From the NCBI GenBank assembly GCA_937990735.1, contig CALKQT010000015.1, forward strand, positions 1 through 7,894: a DNA stretch of 7,894 nucleotides, in the 5' to 3' direction. Below, one piece after another: positions 1 through 7,123 of this stretch (positions are counted from its first letter, which is position 1; every line of letters begins with the position of its first letter). The position numbers and the translations under genes are program-made. Origin of the DNA: an uncultured Campylobacter sp. GTDB taxonomy: Bacteria; Campylobacterota; Campylobacteria; Campylobacterales; Campylobacteraceae. The notes under the pieces are model-generated. The model saw only the letters and a list, made by a program, of their open reading frames with translations, made no database searches and was not told the DNA's origin.

Positions 1-112
1 TTTCTGTCCAGAAACAGCGCTCGTCGCAGACCATAAGCTCATCGTCGTTAAATTTAAAATTTGAAAGGTTATATTTGTCAAAATGGAACAAGGAGATTGC
101 GGGTATAACCAT
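1..112 (-). CDS. Possible N-terminal fragment of an unidentified protein, running off the left edge
   Basis: Reading the minus strand from an ATG at 112-110 gives about 37 uninterrupted codons to the window edge. The product begins M-V-I-P-A-I and later reads FKFNDDELMVCDERCFWTE, an acidic, protein-like stretch with codon use similar to the operon genes. I do not recognise the family. There is no convincing Shine-Dalgarno sequence before this ATG, and a TAG stop codon sits directly in front of it. The same frame is open for roughly 80 further codons upstream of that stop, so this may instead be the middle of a larger gene broken by a nonsense codon. The start is therefore uncertain, and coding is inferred from openness and composition only. 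Confidence 0.35.
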   Translation of the reverse strand, partial: MVIPAISLFHFDKYNLSNFKFNDDELMVCDERCFWTE

Positions 113-485
113 CTACACGCTCGCGTAGTTATTTTTATGGACGGACAAAGCAGTAGAGAGCAAACAGTACCAATAATAGCCAAGCGTCTTTGCGATTACC
201 GGGATAACAATATCACAAATGTAAATGATGTTCTCATAATTGTAATTTAGGGAAATATAAGCATGATGGACTAGGCAGGATTTGCTACAATGATAAAGAA
301 AAAATACAAATTTTAAAAGAGAAGGTGCTACCTTATTTGTGCAAAGGTAAACAAAACATAGTCAGTCAAGACGGGAAAAGCTTTAGAGCTTTGAGGCACG
401 GTCTTATGCAAAGAAAAATAAAAAAGGTAGGCCTAGAAAACATTAGACACATTAATGTATTTTATGCCAATTTTTATACCAGTAA
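1..485. other. Unassigned upstream region with overlapping short open frames, probably decayed coding DNA
   Basis: No complete recognisable gene, tRNA or repeat array is visible here. The plus strand holds a 55-codon ATG frame at 83-250 (MEQGDCGYNHLHARVVIF at its start, ending VLIIVI). From 229 a different plus frame is open and continues to 510 without any start codon before the GTG at 325. On the minus strand, the frame aligned codon-for-codon against the 83-250 frame is open from about 361 down to 1, apart from one TAG at about 113-115. Such multi-frame openness with misplaced stops and frame changes fits the remains of one or more genes, perhaps a mobile-element cargo gene. That is inference: no transposase motif, terminal inverted repeat or target duplication can be seen. 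Confidence 0.4.
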
Positions 486-510
486 TGTTATAATTTCGTT
501 CAAAATTTAA
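325..510 (+). CDS. Small basic hypothetical protein or gene remnant (61 codons)
   Basis: This frame starts at GTG and ends at TAA just before hsdM. The product is basic (GKSFRALRHGLMQRKIKKV in its middle) with a hydrophobic C-terminus, and I do not recognise it. The purine-rich AGAGAAG abuts the GTG with no spacing, which is a poor arrangement for initiation. The frame is also open upstream to 229, with protein-like residues (GRICYNDKEKIQILKEKV leading across the GTG) but no usable start, so it resembles the 3' remnant of a longer gene more than an intact small gene. Its last codons contain the hsdM promoter at 486-494. Alternative explanation: non-coding spacer that is open by chance. Confidence 0.25.
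   Translation: MLPYLCKGKQNIVSQDGKSFRALRHGLMQRKIKKVGLENIRHINVFYANFYTSNVIISFKI
486..494 (+). promoter_or_regulatory. Extended -10 sigma-70 promoter for the hsdM-hsdS-hsdR-peptidase operon
   Basis: TGTTATAAT is a perfect extended -10 element (TG, one base, TATAAT). No -35 hexamer is found at the expected distance; a T-run at 471-475 lies upstream instead. This matches the known housekeeping promoters of Campylobacter, which have a strong -10, no conserved -35 and T-rich upstream DNA. Transcription would start near 500-502, leaving a leader of about 27 bases before hsdM. It is the only strong promoter-like element seen before the operon. Confidence 0.6.
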
Positions 511-516
511 TAACTT

Positions 517-520
517 AGGT
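517..520 (+). promoter_or_regulatory. Ribosome binding site of hsdM
   Basis: AGGT lies 7 bases before the ATG at 528. It is a short, moderate match to the Shine-Dalgarno consensus and supports 528 as the start. The start is also supported by the protein, since MALKKTELYSSLWASCDELR is the usual beginning of this HsdM family. Confidence 0.5.
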
Positions 521-527
521 AATAGAT

Positions 528-2957
528 ATGGCACTCAAAAAAACAGAACTTTATTCATCGCTTTGGGCTAGTTGCGATGAACTGCGCGGTGGCATGGACG
601 CAAGCCTTTACAAAAACTATGTTCTAACACTCTTATTTTTAAAATATATTTCAGACCGCAAGTATAGCACGCTTATAGAACTGCCTACAGGCACCGACTA
701 TGCAAGTATTGTCACACTTAAACACAAACCAAACATAGGCGATGAGCTAAACAAAAAGATAGCCTCTATTGCAGAAGCAAATGACCTTCAAGGCGTTATA
801 AATCAAGCTGATTTTAACGACGAAGATAAATTAGGCAAAGGCAAAGAGCTGGTTGATCGGCTTAGTACGCTGGTATCGATTTTTGAGAACCTTGACTTTT
901 CGTTAAACAGCTCTGAGGGCGATGACTTGCTGGGCGATGCATACGAGTATCTCATGCGCCATTTTGCGACGGAATCCGGCAAATCAAAAGGACAGTTCTA
1001 TACCCCAGCCGAAGTATCGCGCATCATGGCGCAAATCATAGGCATTCCGTCTACCGCCAACCGTTCTATAACGGTTTACGACCCAACTTGTGGATCCGGC
1101 TCACTCTTGCTTAAAGCCGCCAATCAGTCAAAATTGGGACTTAGCATTTACGGTCAAGAGATGGATGTAGCCACCTATGCGCTTGCTCGTATGAATATGA
1201 TACTCCACGGCAATGACACCGCCGAAATTCGCCAAGGAAATACTATAGCTCAACCTGCATTTACAGATAAAAATATATTAAAACGTTTTGATTTTGCCGT
1301 AGCTAATCCGCCGTTTTCTAATAAAACCTGGACAAACGGCATAGTTCCAACAACAGACATCTACAACCGTTTTAAAATAGGTATTCCGCCAGAAAAAAAT
1401 GGCGATTACGCATTTTTACTCCATCTTATTGCAAGCCTTAAAACCACCGGTAAAGGCGCTATCATTTTGCCTCACGGAGTGCTATTTCGCGGAGATGCAG
1501 AGGCTCGTATCCGCACAGAGCTACTTCGCCAAGGGATTATAAAAGGTATCATCGGACTACCGACAAACTTATTTTATGGCACCGGTATACCGGCATGCAT
1601 TATAGTTATAGATAAGCAAAATTCATTTGACGCTACATTTAACGAAAAAGGCGAAGTTTTAAGTGGTCGGAGCGTCTTTATGATAGATGCCTCAAAAGGC
1701 TTTATAAAAGACGGCAACAAAAACCGCCTTCGCGAGCAAGACATACACAAGATAGTAGATACCTTTACGACGCAAAAAGAGCTAGAACGCTATAGCCGCT
1801 TAGTTTCATTAGATGAAATTTCTCGAAACGACTACAATCTAAACATCCCGCGTTATATTGATAGTGCCGACAAAGCAGATACGCAAGACTTACATGCGCA
1901 TTTATACGGCGGTGGTATCCCAAAGGGCGACATTGATGAGTTGGGCGAATTTTGGAGCATTTTTGCACAAACAAAAACTAAAATTTTTACCCCTAACGGC
2001 TCGCTTTATTTGCCAAATTTCGACCCAAGCGAGCTAAAGGCAACTATACAAGCATCGAGCGAATATGCAAAATTTGAAAAAGAAATTTTATTGCACTTTG
2101 AGAATTGGCACGATGAAAATGATCTAAAATCCATAAAACAAAAAGACCATCCAAAAGAGCTTATTAAAACATACGGCGAAAGCCTTCTAAAACACTTTAA
2201 AGAAACTAAGCTAGTGAGCGATTATGATATTTACCAGGTCTTTATGGACTATGTCGCAGATACGTTAAGCGACGACGTTTATGCTATCGCGCAAAACGGA
2301 TGGCTAGCGGCGCGCGATCTAACGTCGGTAGAAAAAGGCGATAAGCAAACGCCGAATTTAATCCTAGGCTCTGAGAAAAATGCAAAGAAACTTATAAGCG
2401 AGATCATACCGCCGGAGCTTGTAGCAAAGCGTTATTTTGAGCAAGATATAGATCAAATTTCGCTCCTTGAAACCAAGGTTAGTAAAAAGCAAGATGAATT
2501 TATAAATTTTGTAGATGAGTTCGGAGAGGACGAGCTATCAAACGCCTATGACGATAAAGACAAGATAACCCTAAAAAGCCTAAAAGAAGCTATAAAACAA
2601 ACTAGTGATAAAAATGAGCAAGAAATTTACAACAAAGCACTTCAAATTCTAACCAACCAAAAAGAACTCGAAAGCACGCTAAAGGCCGCTACTATAGAGC
2701 TAAATCAAAAAGTATTTAACAAATTTAAAAACTTTGACGAGAACGAGATAAAAACTTTAGTCGTCGATGATAAATGGCTAAACAAACTAAAAGAGCAAAT
2801 TTTATACACTGTAGAGCGCGCGGTGCAAGAGCGCATAACTCGCATAAGCACGCTTGCAGCTCGCTACGACAAGACACTAGATGAGCTCACTGAGCGCGCC
2901 AGCACCCTATCGCTTCGCGTCAAAGCCCATCTTGACGCCATGGATAAAGCAAGATGA
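528..2957 (+). CDS. hsdM: Type I restriction-modification system, modification (DNA adenine-N6 methyltransferase) subunit HsdM, long form
   Basis: HsdM transfers a methyl group from S-adenosylmethionine to adenine N6 in the two-part target chosen by HsdS, protecting host DNA; an M2S1 complex is usual. The 809-residue product has a helical N-terminal HsdM domain (about 5-140) and an N6-methyltransferase core. In the core are GQFYTP (155-160), the AdoMet-binding motif DPTCGSGS (185-192), the catalytic NPPF (260-263), and the family signature NDYNLNIPRY near 434-443. EcoKI and EcoR124I HsdM are about 520-530 residues. The extra C-terminal third includes a YDIYQVFMDY segment (about 566-575), a PPELVAKRYF segment (628-637) and a charged, probably coiled-coil tail (about 640-809). 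The same layout is known from other long HsdM proteins, so this is not a fusion artefact. The gene is first in the operon and its TGA overlaps the hsdS ATG by four bases. All catalytic motifs are intact. Confidence 0.96.
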   Translation: MALKKTELYSSLWASCDELRGGMDASLYKNYVLTLLFLKYISDRKYSTLIELPTGTDYASIVTLKHKPNIGDELNKKIASIAEANDLQGVINQADFNDEDKLGKGKELVDRLSTLVSIFENLDFSLNSSEGDDLLGDAYEYLMRHFATESGKSKGQFYTPAEVSRIMAQIIGIPSTANRSITVYDPTCGSGSLLLKAANQSKLGLSIYGQEMDVATYALARMNMILHGNDTAEIRQGNTIAQPAFTDKNILKRFDFAVANPPFSNKTWTNGIVPTTDIYNRFKIGIPPEKNGDYAFLLHLIASLKTTGKGAIILPHGVLFRGDAEARIRTELLRQGIIKGIIGLPTNLFYGTGIPACIIVIDKQNSFDATFNEKGEVLSGRSVFMIDASKGFIKDGNKNRLREQDIHKIVDTFTTQKELERYSRLVSLDEISRNDYNLNIPRYIDSADKADTQDLHAHLYGGGIPKGDIDELGEFWSIFAQTKTKIFTPNGSLYLPNFDPSELKATIQASSEYAKFEKEILLHFENWHDENDLKSIKQKDHPKELIKTYGESLLKHFKETKLVSDYDIYQVFMDYVADTLSDDVYAIAQNGWLAARDLTSVEKGDKQTPNLILGSEKNAKKLISEIIPPELVAKRYFEQDIDQISLLETKVSKKQDEFINFVDEFGEDELSNAYDDKDKITLKSLKEAIKQTSDKNEQEIYNKALQILTNQKELESTLKAATIELNQKVFNKFKNFDENEIKTLVVDDKWLNKLKEQILYTVERAVQERITRISTLAARYDKTLDELTERASTLSLRVKAHLDAMDKAR

Positions 2958-4042
2958 GTAGTCAAATTTACGAAGGTCAAATCCCAGACGGGTGGGAAGT
3001 TGTAAAGCTTGGTGAAATTTCGCTTATAAAAACAGGCTCCCGCAACAACCAAGACAAGAGTAGTGACGGAGAATTTCCGTTTTTTGTTCGTTCGGCAACC
3101 GTAGAGCGGATAAATACTTATTCCTACGACTGTGAGGCGATTTTGATACCCGGTGAGGGTGGAATAGGAAGCATTTATCACTATATAAATGGTAAATTTG
3201 ACGCTCATCAGCGTGTTTATGTAATTAGAGGTTTTAATAAAAATATAGATGCAAAATTTGTGTTTTTTGCACTAAAAGAGTTTTTTGGGAAATACGCCCT
3301 ACAAAATACAGTAAAAGCAACTGTTGATTCTTTAAGATTGCCGACATTTCAAAAATTTGAATTTTTAATACCAAGTGATAAGGCAGAGCAGGAAAAGATA
3401 GCGCAGGTGCTGGGCGATATGGACGATTTTATAAGCGCCAAGTGCGAACTTTTAGACAAAAAACGCGCTATAAAACAAGCCGCAGCCCAGCAACTTCTCA
3501 CCCCCAAACCCCACTGGCACACTGCAACACTAGGTGAAATACTACAATACGAACAGCCGACGAATTATATTATTCAAGATATTGAAATTTTAGAAAAAGG
3601 CAGTGTGCCCGTTTTAACCGCTGGTAAAAGTTTTATTCTTGGCTATACAGAGGAGGAATTTAATTGTTACGAAAATTTTCCTGTAATTATCTTTGACGAT
3701 TTTACCACCGATAGTAAATTTGTAGATTTTCGCTTTAAAGTTAAATCATCTGCAATGAAAATGTTAAAACCAAAAAATGCCAAAATTTCAATCAAATTTG
3801 CCTTTATGCTTTTACAGAATATCAATTTTTTTGTTGGAGATCATAAAAGGCATTGGATAAGCGAGTTTTCTAAATTTGAAATTTTATATCCTAATTTCAC
3901 CGAACAAACCAAAATCGCCCAAATTTTAAGCGATATGGACGATGCAATTTCGGCTTTGCAAGATGAGATAGAAAAGCTAAAGATGATAAAACAAGGCGCT
4001 ATGGACGAGTTGTTGAGCGGTAAAATAAGACTAAAGGGGTGA
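2954..4042 (+). CDS. hsdS: Type I restriction-modification system, DNA specificity subunit HsdS
   Basis: HsdS recognises the bipartite DNA target and scaffolds HsdM and HsdR. The 362-residue product shows the classic duplicated plan. Target-recognition domain 1 spans about 10-140, beginning IPDGWEVVKLGEI, with FPFFVRSATVERI at 41-53. Central conserved helix 1 spans 145-183 (EQEKIAQVLGDMDD...). Domain 2 spans about 185-315, with PVLTAGKSFILGYT at 219-232 and PVIIFDDF at 243-250. Conserved helix 2 spans 317-357 (EQTKIAQILSDMDD...LLSGKI). The length is at the lower end of the usual range of about 400. The ATG overlaps the hsdM stop (ATGA) with only a weak purine stretch before it, so translational coupling is likely and would keep the subunits in ratio. 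The recognition-domain DNA is markedly more AT-rich than the conserved parts, as expected for exchangeable domains. The exact DNA target cannot be read from the sequence. Confidence 0.95.
   Translation: MSSQIYEGQIPDGWEVVKLGEISLIKTGSRNNQDKSSDGEFPFFVRSATVERINTYSYDCEAILIPGEGGIGSIYHYINGKFDAHQRVYVIRGFNKNIDAKFVFFALKEFFGKYALQNTVKATVDSLRLPTFQKFEFLIPSDKAEQEKIAQVLGDMDDFISAKCELLDKKRAIKQAAAQQLLTPKPHWHTATLGEILQYEQPTNYIIQDIEILEKGSVPVLTAGKSFILGYTEEEFNCYENFPVIIFDDFTTDSKFVDFRFKVKSSAMKMLKPKNAKISIKFAFMLLQNINFFVGDHKRHWISEFSKFEILYPNFTEQTKIAQILSDMDDAISALQDEIEKLKMIKQGAMDELLSGKIRLKG
3386..3502 (+). repeat. hsdS conserved region 1 (first copy of the internal repeat)
   Basis: This stretch encodes HsdS residues 145-183, the first long spacer helix. 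It corresponds to 3902-4024 at protein level (EQ-KIAQ-L-DMDD-IS). The two copies share an identical 14-base core, GCGATATGGACGAT, here at 3414-3427. In HsdS proteins these helices set the spacing between the two half-targets and contact HsdM. Confidence 0.8.
3902..4024 (+). repeat. hsdS conserved region 2 (second copy of the internal repeat)
   Basis: This stretch encodes HsdS residues 317-357, the C-terminal conserved helix that packs against the first in known HsdS structures. The identical 14-base core is at 3930-3943, exactly 516 bases (172 codons) after the first copy and in the same frame. Confidence 0.8.
4033..4039 (+). promoter_or_regulatory. Strong ribosome binding site of hsdR
   Basis: AAAGGGG lies 6 bases before the hsdR ATG at 4046, inside the last codons of hsdS. 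It is the best Shine-Dalgarno match in the operon, and it gives hsdR independent initiation even though it lies only 3 bases after the hsdS stop. Confidence 0.65.
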
Positions 4043-4045
4043 GTT

Positions 4046-7000
4046 ATGCAAGAAAATACGGTAGAAAAAGAAATAAAAACGCAAGAGCGAGTCATAGATC
4101 TTTTTAAAAACGAGCTTGGCTACGAATATATCGGCAATCTGCAAGGACTAGATAATAAAAATGTAAGAGAGGACGAGCTTAGGGCGTGGCTGCAAGGTCG
4201 CGGCTATAGCGATACCCTCATAGATAAAGCCCTAAAAAAACTAAAAGATGAAAACCACACGAGTGGCGGACGAAAACTATATGATGCAAATGAGGCTATC
4301 TACTCACTTTTAAGATACGGCGTAAAAATAAAAGAAGGTGTCGGAGAGACGATGCAGAGTGTTTGGCTCATCGACTGGGATAATCCGCCGGCAAATAAAT
4401 TTTATATAGCCGAGGAAGTAAGCGTAAAAACTGCAAACGGCGAATTTGACAAACGCCCCGATATAGTGCTTTATATAAACAGTATAGCCGTTTGCGTGCT
4501 TGAGCTAAAGCGTTCAAGCGTGTCGGTTAGCGAAGGCATAAGGCAAAATTTATCAAGCCAAGATAAGAGATTTATAGAAAGCTTTTTTACGACTGTGCAA
4601 CTTGTGATGGCTGGAAACGAGAGCGAAGGACTAAGATACGGCGTGATAAAAACGCGTGAAAAATACTTCTTAGAATTTAAAGAAAACGGCGAAAAACTAA
4701 GCTTGTATGGTGGACTTAAAGCGATTTGCAGGCGCGAGAGACTGATTGAAATTTTACACGACTTTATCATATACGACTGCGGGACAAAAAAGACTTGTAG
4801 GCACAATCAATACTTCGGCGTAAAGCGTGCGCAGGAGTTTTTACGCGATAAAAAAGGCGGCATCATCTGGCATACGCAAGGTAGCGGCAAAAGCCTAAGT
4901 ATGGTCTGGCTTGCAAAATGGATAAAAGAAAATTTAAACTCTAGGGTGCTTATAATCACAGACAGAACCGAGCTTGACGAGCAGATAGAAAATGTCTTTA
5001 ACGGCGTAAAAGAAAGCATTTACAGAACAAAAAGTGGAGCTGATTTGCTAGAAAAATTAAGCAACTCCGAGCATTCACTCATATGCTCGTTGGTGCATAA
5101 ATTTGGCAGAAACGGCGCGGAAGACGAAAGCGATGACGGTGCCATGAGCGCATATCTGGACGATATCAACCGCAGAGCCGGAAATTTTAAGGTAAATGGC
5201 GATGTAGTTGTGTTTGTAGATGAGTGCCACAGAACGCAATCCGGAAAGCTACACGAAGCTATGAAAATGTTAATGCCTGATGCGATTTTTATCGGCTTTA
5301 CGGGAACGCCGCTTTTAAAAAACGACAAAAAAAGCTCGGTGCAAGTATTTGGCGAGTTTATACATACATATAAATTTGACGAAGCGGTGCGTGACGGCGT
5401 GGTGCTAGACCTTGTATATGAAGCTAGGGATATCGAGCAGTGGCTAGGCTCAAAAGATAAACTAGACACAGAATTTGAAAACAAAACAAGAGGACTAAGC
5501 GACCTGGCTAAGGGCGAAGTAAAGGCTAGATGGGCGACTTTACAAAAGCTGATGAGCTCAAAACAAAGGCTTGATAAAATCGTAGGCGATATACTTTTTG
5601 ACATGGAGAATAAAACTAGGCTAAGAGAACGCGGAAATGCGATATTTGTCTGCTCTAGCGTATATGAGGCATGCGAGGCGTATAAGATTTTTAGCGATAA
5701 CGGATTTGAACAAAAATGCGCCGTGATATCTAGCTACAGACCGACTGCGTCAGTGATAAGAAACGAAATAGCAGTCGATGGCGTGAGCGACGGTGAGTAT
5801 AAATATAAAATTTATAAACAGATGATAGCTAACTATTACGATATGAATATTAAAGATGTAGATGAAGCTAAGGCTGATGAGTTTGAGCTAGACGTAAAAA
5901 AAGAGTTTAAAAAAGAACCTGAACAAATGAAGCTCTTAATCGTTGTCGATAAACTCTTAACTGGTTTTGATGCGCCAAGCGCAACATATCTGTATATAGA
6001 TAAACCCATGCGCGATCACGGGCTTTTTCAAGCTATATGCCGAGTAAACCGACTAGATGGAGAGAGCAAAGAGTATGGATATATCGTGGATTATCGCGAT
6101 CTTTTTAAGAGCTTAGAAAAAGCGTATAGCGATTATACAAAAGAGGCATTTGATGGGTACGACGAGAGCGATATAGTTGGGCTTTTAAAAGACAGACTCG
6201 AAAAAGGCAAAGAAGACCTAGAAAATACATGGGAAACCTTGAGCGCTATATGCGATGGCGTGAAATCACCCAAAGGCAATAAAGAATTTATAGAGTATTT
6301 TTGCGGCGATAGTAGAGAAAATTTAAAAGATGAGATGCAAACCAGGAGGCTTAGCTTCTACCGTGCGGTTGCGAGTTTTATCAGGGCATATGATGGGGTG
6401 GCAAATGAGCTTTTAAAGCTAGGCTATAGCACAGAGCAAGAGCAGCAATGGGCTAATCGCGTAAAGAACTTCTCTATGCTAAGAGATACCGTCAAACTAG
6501 CAAGCGGAGACTACGTGGATATGCGCAAATGGGATAGTGACATGCGCATGCTCATCAATAGATATGTAAATGCCGGCGACAGCAAGGTCTTAGCAGAATT
6601 TGAAGACAAAGGCCTGCTTGAAATTTTAATCCAAAACGAGGGCATTAGCAAAGAAAAAAAAGAGGCACTAGGCGGCAATGAGGCGGTTGCCGAGGCGATA
6701 GAAAATAACATAAGGCGTATAATAGTCGATAATAATCCCCTAAATCCAAAATTTTACGAAAATTTATCCCAAATACTAGACGAGTTGATAGAACAACGTA
6801 AAAAGGGCGCGTTGGACTATGAAAAGTATCTAAAAGAGGTTATAAACCTAGCAAAACAGCTACAAACAAAAAATACAAACAACATATATCCGCCAGAGAT
6901 AAACAGCGACGGCAAACGAGCGATATATGATAACTTTAGTCAAGATATAGACTGGATCGCCAGACTAGATGAGACAATCAAAACATATAAACCAGATGGA

Positions 7001-7123
7001 TATATCGGTAACAAAATGAAAGAACGCGAACTAAAACGCACCATAAAGCCCCTATCTGATGAAAAGAATTTGGACATAGACGAACTTTTTGAGTTTATTA
7101 AACTGCAAGAAGACTACCAATGA
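4046..7123 (+). CDS. hsdR: Type I restriction-modification system, restriction (endonuclease/translocase) subunit HsdR
   Basis: HsdR joins the HsdM-HsdS complex, pumps DNA using ATP and cuts far from an unmethylated target. The 1025-residue product is close to the about 1040 of EcoR124I HsdR. The N-terminal HSDR_N nuclease domain (about 10-240) carries a PD-(D/E)xK centre: D139 in RPDI, then E153-L-K155. The superfamily 2 motor follows: Walker A GSGKS (279-283), ITDRTELDEQ (304-313), the Walker B/DEAD-type box DECH (392-395), FTGTP (418-422), LLTGFDAP (637-644) and the arginine-finger motif QAICRVNR (662-669). A helical C-terminal region (about 700-1025) would bind the methylase core. No stop or lost residue is seen, so the enzyme should be active. 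Being last of the three hsd genes, it is transcribed after the protecting methylase. Its TGA overlaps the peptidase ATG by four bases. Confidence 0.96.
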   Translation: MQENTVEKEIKTQERVIDLFKNELGYEYIGNLQGLDNKNVREDELRAWLQGRGYSDTLIDKALKKLKDENHTSGGRKLYDANEAIYSLLRYGVKIKEGVGETMQSVWLIDWDNPPANKFYIAEEVSVKTANGEFDKRPDIVLYINSIAVCVLELKRSSVSVSEGIRQNLSSQDKRFIESFFTTVQLVMAGNESEGLRYGVIKTREKYFLEFKENGEKLSLYGGLKAICRRERLIEILHDFIIYDCGTKKTCRHNQYFGVKRAQEFLRDKKGGIIWHTQGSGKSLSMVWLAKWIKENLNSRVLIITDRTELDEQIENVFNGVKESIYRTKSGADLLEKLSNSEHSLICSLVHKFGRNGAEDESDDGAMSAYLDDINRRAGNFKVNGDVVVFVDECHRTQSGKLHEAMKMLMPDAIFIGFTGTPLLKNDKKSSVQVFGEFIHTYKFDEAVRDGVVLDLVYEARDIEQWLGSKDKLDTEFENKTRGLSDLAKGEVKARWATLQKLMSSKQRLDKIVGDILFDMENKTRLRERGNAIFVCSSVYEACEAYKIFSDNGFEQKCAVISSYRPTASVIRNEIAVDGVSDGEYKYKIYKQMIANYYDMNIKDVDEAKADEFELDVKKEFKKEPEQMKLLIVVDKLLTGFDAPSATYLYIDKPMRDHGLFQAICRVNRLDGESKEYGYIVDYRDLFKSLEKAYSDYTKEAFDGYDESDIVGLLKDRLEKGKEDLENTWETLSAICDGVKSPKGNKEFIEYFCGDSRENLKDEMQTRRLSFYRAVASFIRAYDGVANELLKLGYSTEQEQQWANRVKNFSMLRDTVKLASGDYVDMRKWDSDMRMLINRYVNAGDSKVLAEFEDKGLLEILIQNEGISKEKKEALGGNEAVAEAIENNIRRIIVDNNPLNPKFYENLSQILDELIEQRKKGALDYEKYLKEVINLAKQLQTKNTNNIYPPEINSDGKRAIYDNFSQDIDWIARLDETIKTYKPDGYIGNKMKERELKRTIKPLSDEKNLDIDELFEFIKLQEDYQ

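Noticed and set aside
1..527. tRNA gene or integration attachment site upstream of the operon
   Set aside because: No acceptor/T-arm pattern or repeated end sequence was found; GTTCAAAAT at 499-507 resembles a T-loop only superficially.
2864..3208. Minus-strand open frame of 114 codons across the hsdM/hsdS junction
   Set aside because: It is antisense to two well-supported genes and has no recognisable domain or credible start signal.
3501..3514. C5-AAA-C4 tract in hsdS as a Campylobacter-type phase-variation tract
   Set aside because: Phase-variable tracts in these bacteria are usually G or C runs of about eight or more; five and four are too short.
5020..5604. Minus-strand open frame of 194 codons inside hsdR
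   Set aside because: It lies wholly antisense to the strongly conserved HsdR motor domain, is rich in serine, leucine and phenylalanine as expected of a shadow frame, and has no motif.
6654..6661. Run of eight A residues within hsdR that could cause phase-variable or programmed frameshifting
   Set aside because: Runs of this length are frequent by chance in AT-rich lysine-coding DNA. The frame is intact, and no slippery heptamer in the proper phase or downstream structure is apparent.
4046..7123. HsdR as a different helicase-nuclease defence protein
   Set aside because: The N-terminal HSDR_N nuclease, the specific FTGTP and QAICRVNR motifs, the length, and direct linkage to hsdM and hsdS all fit an ordinary type I restriction subunit.
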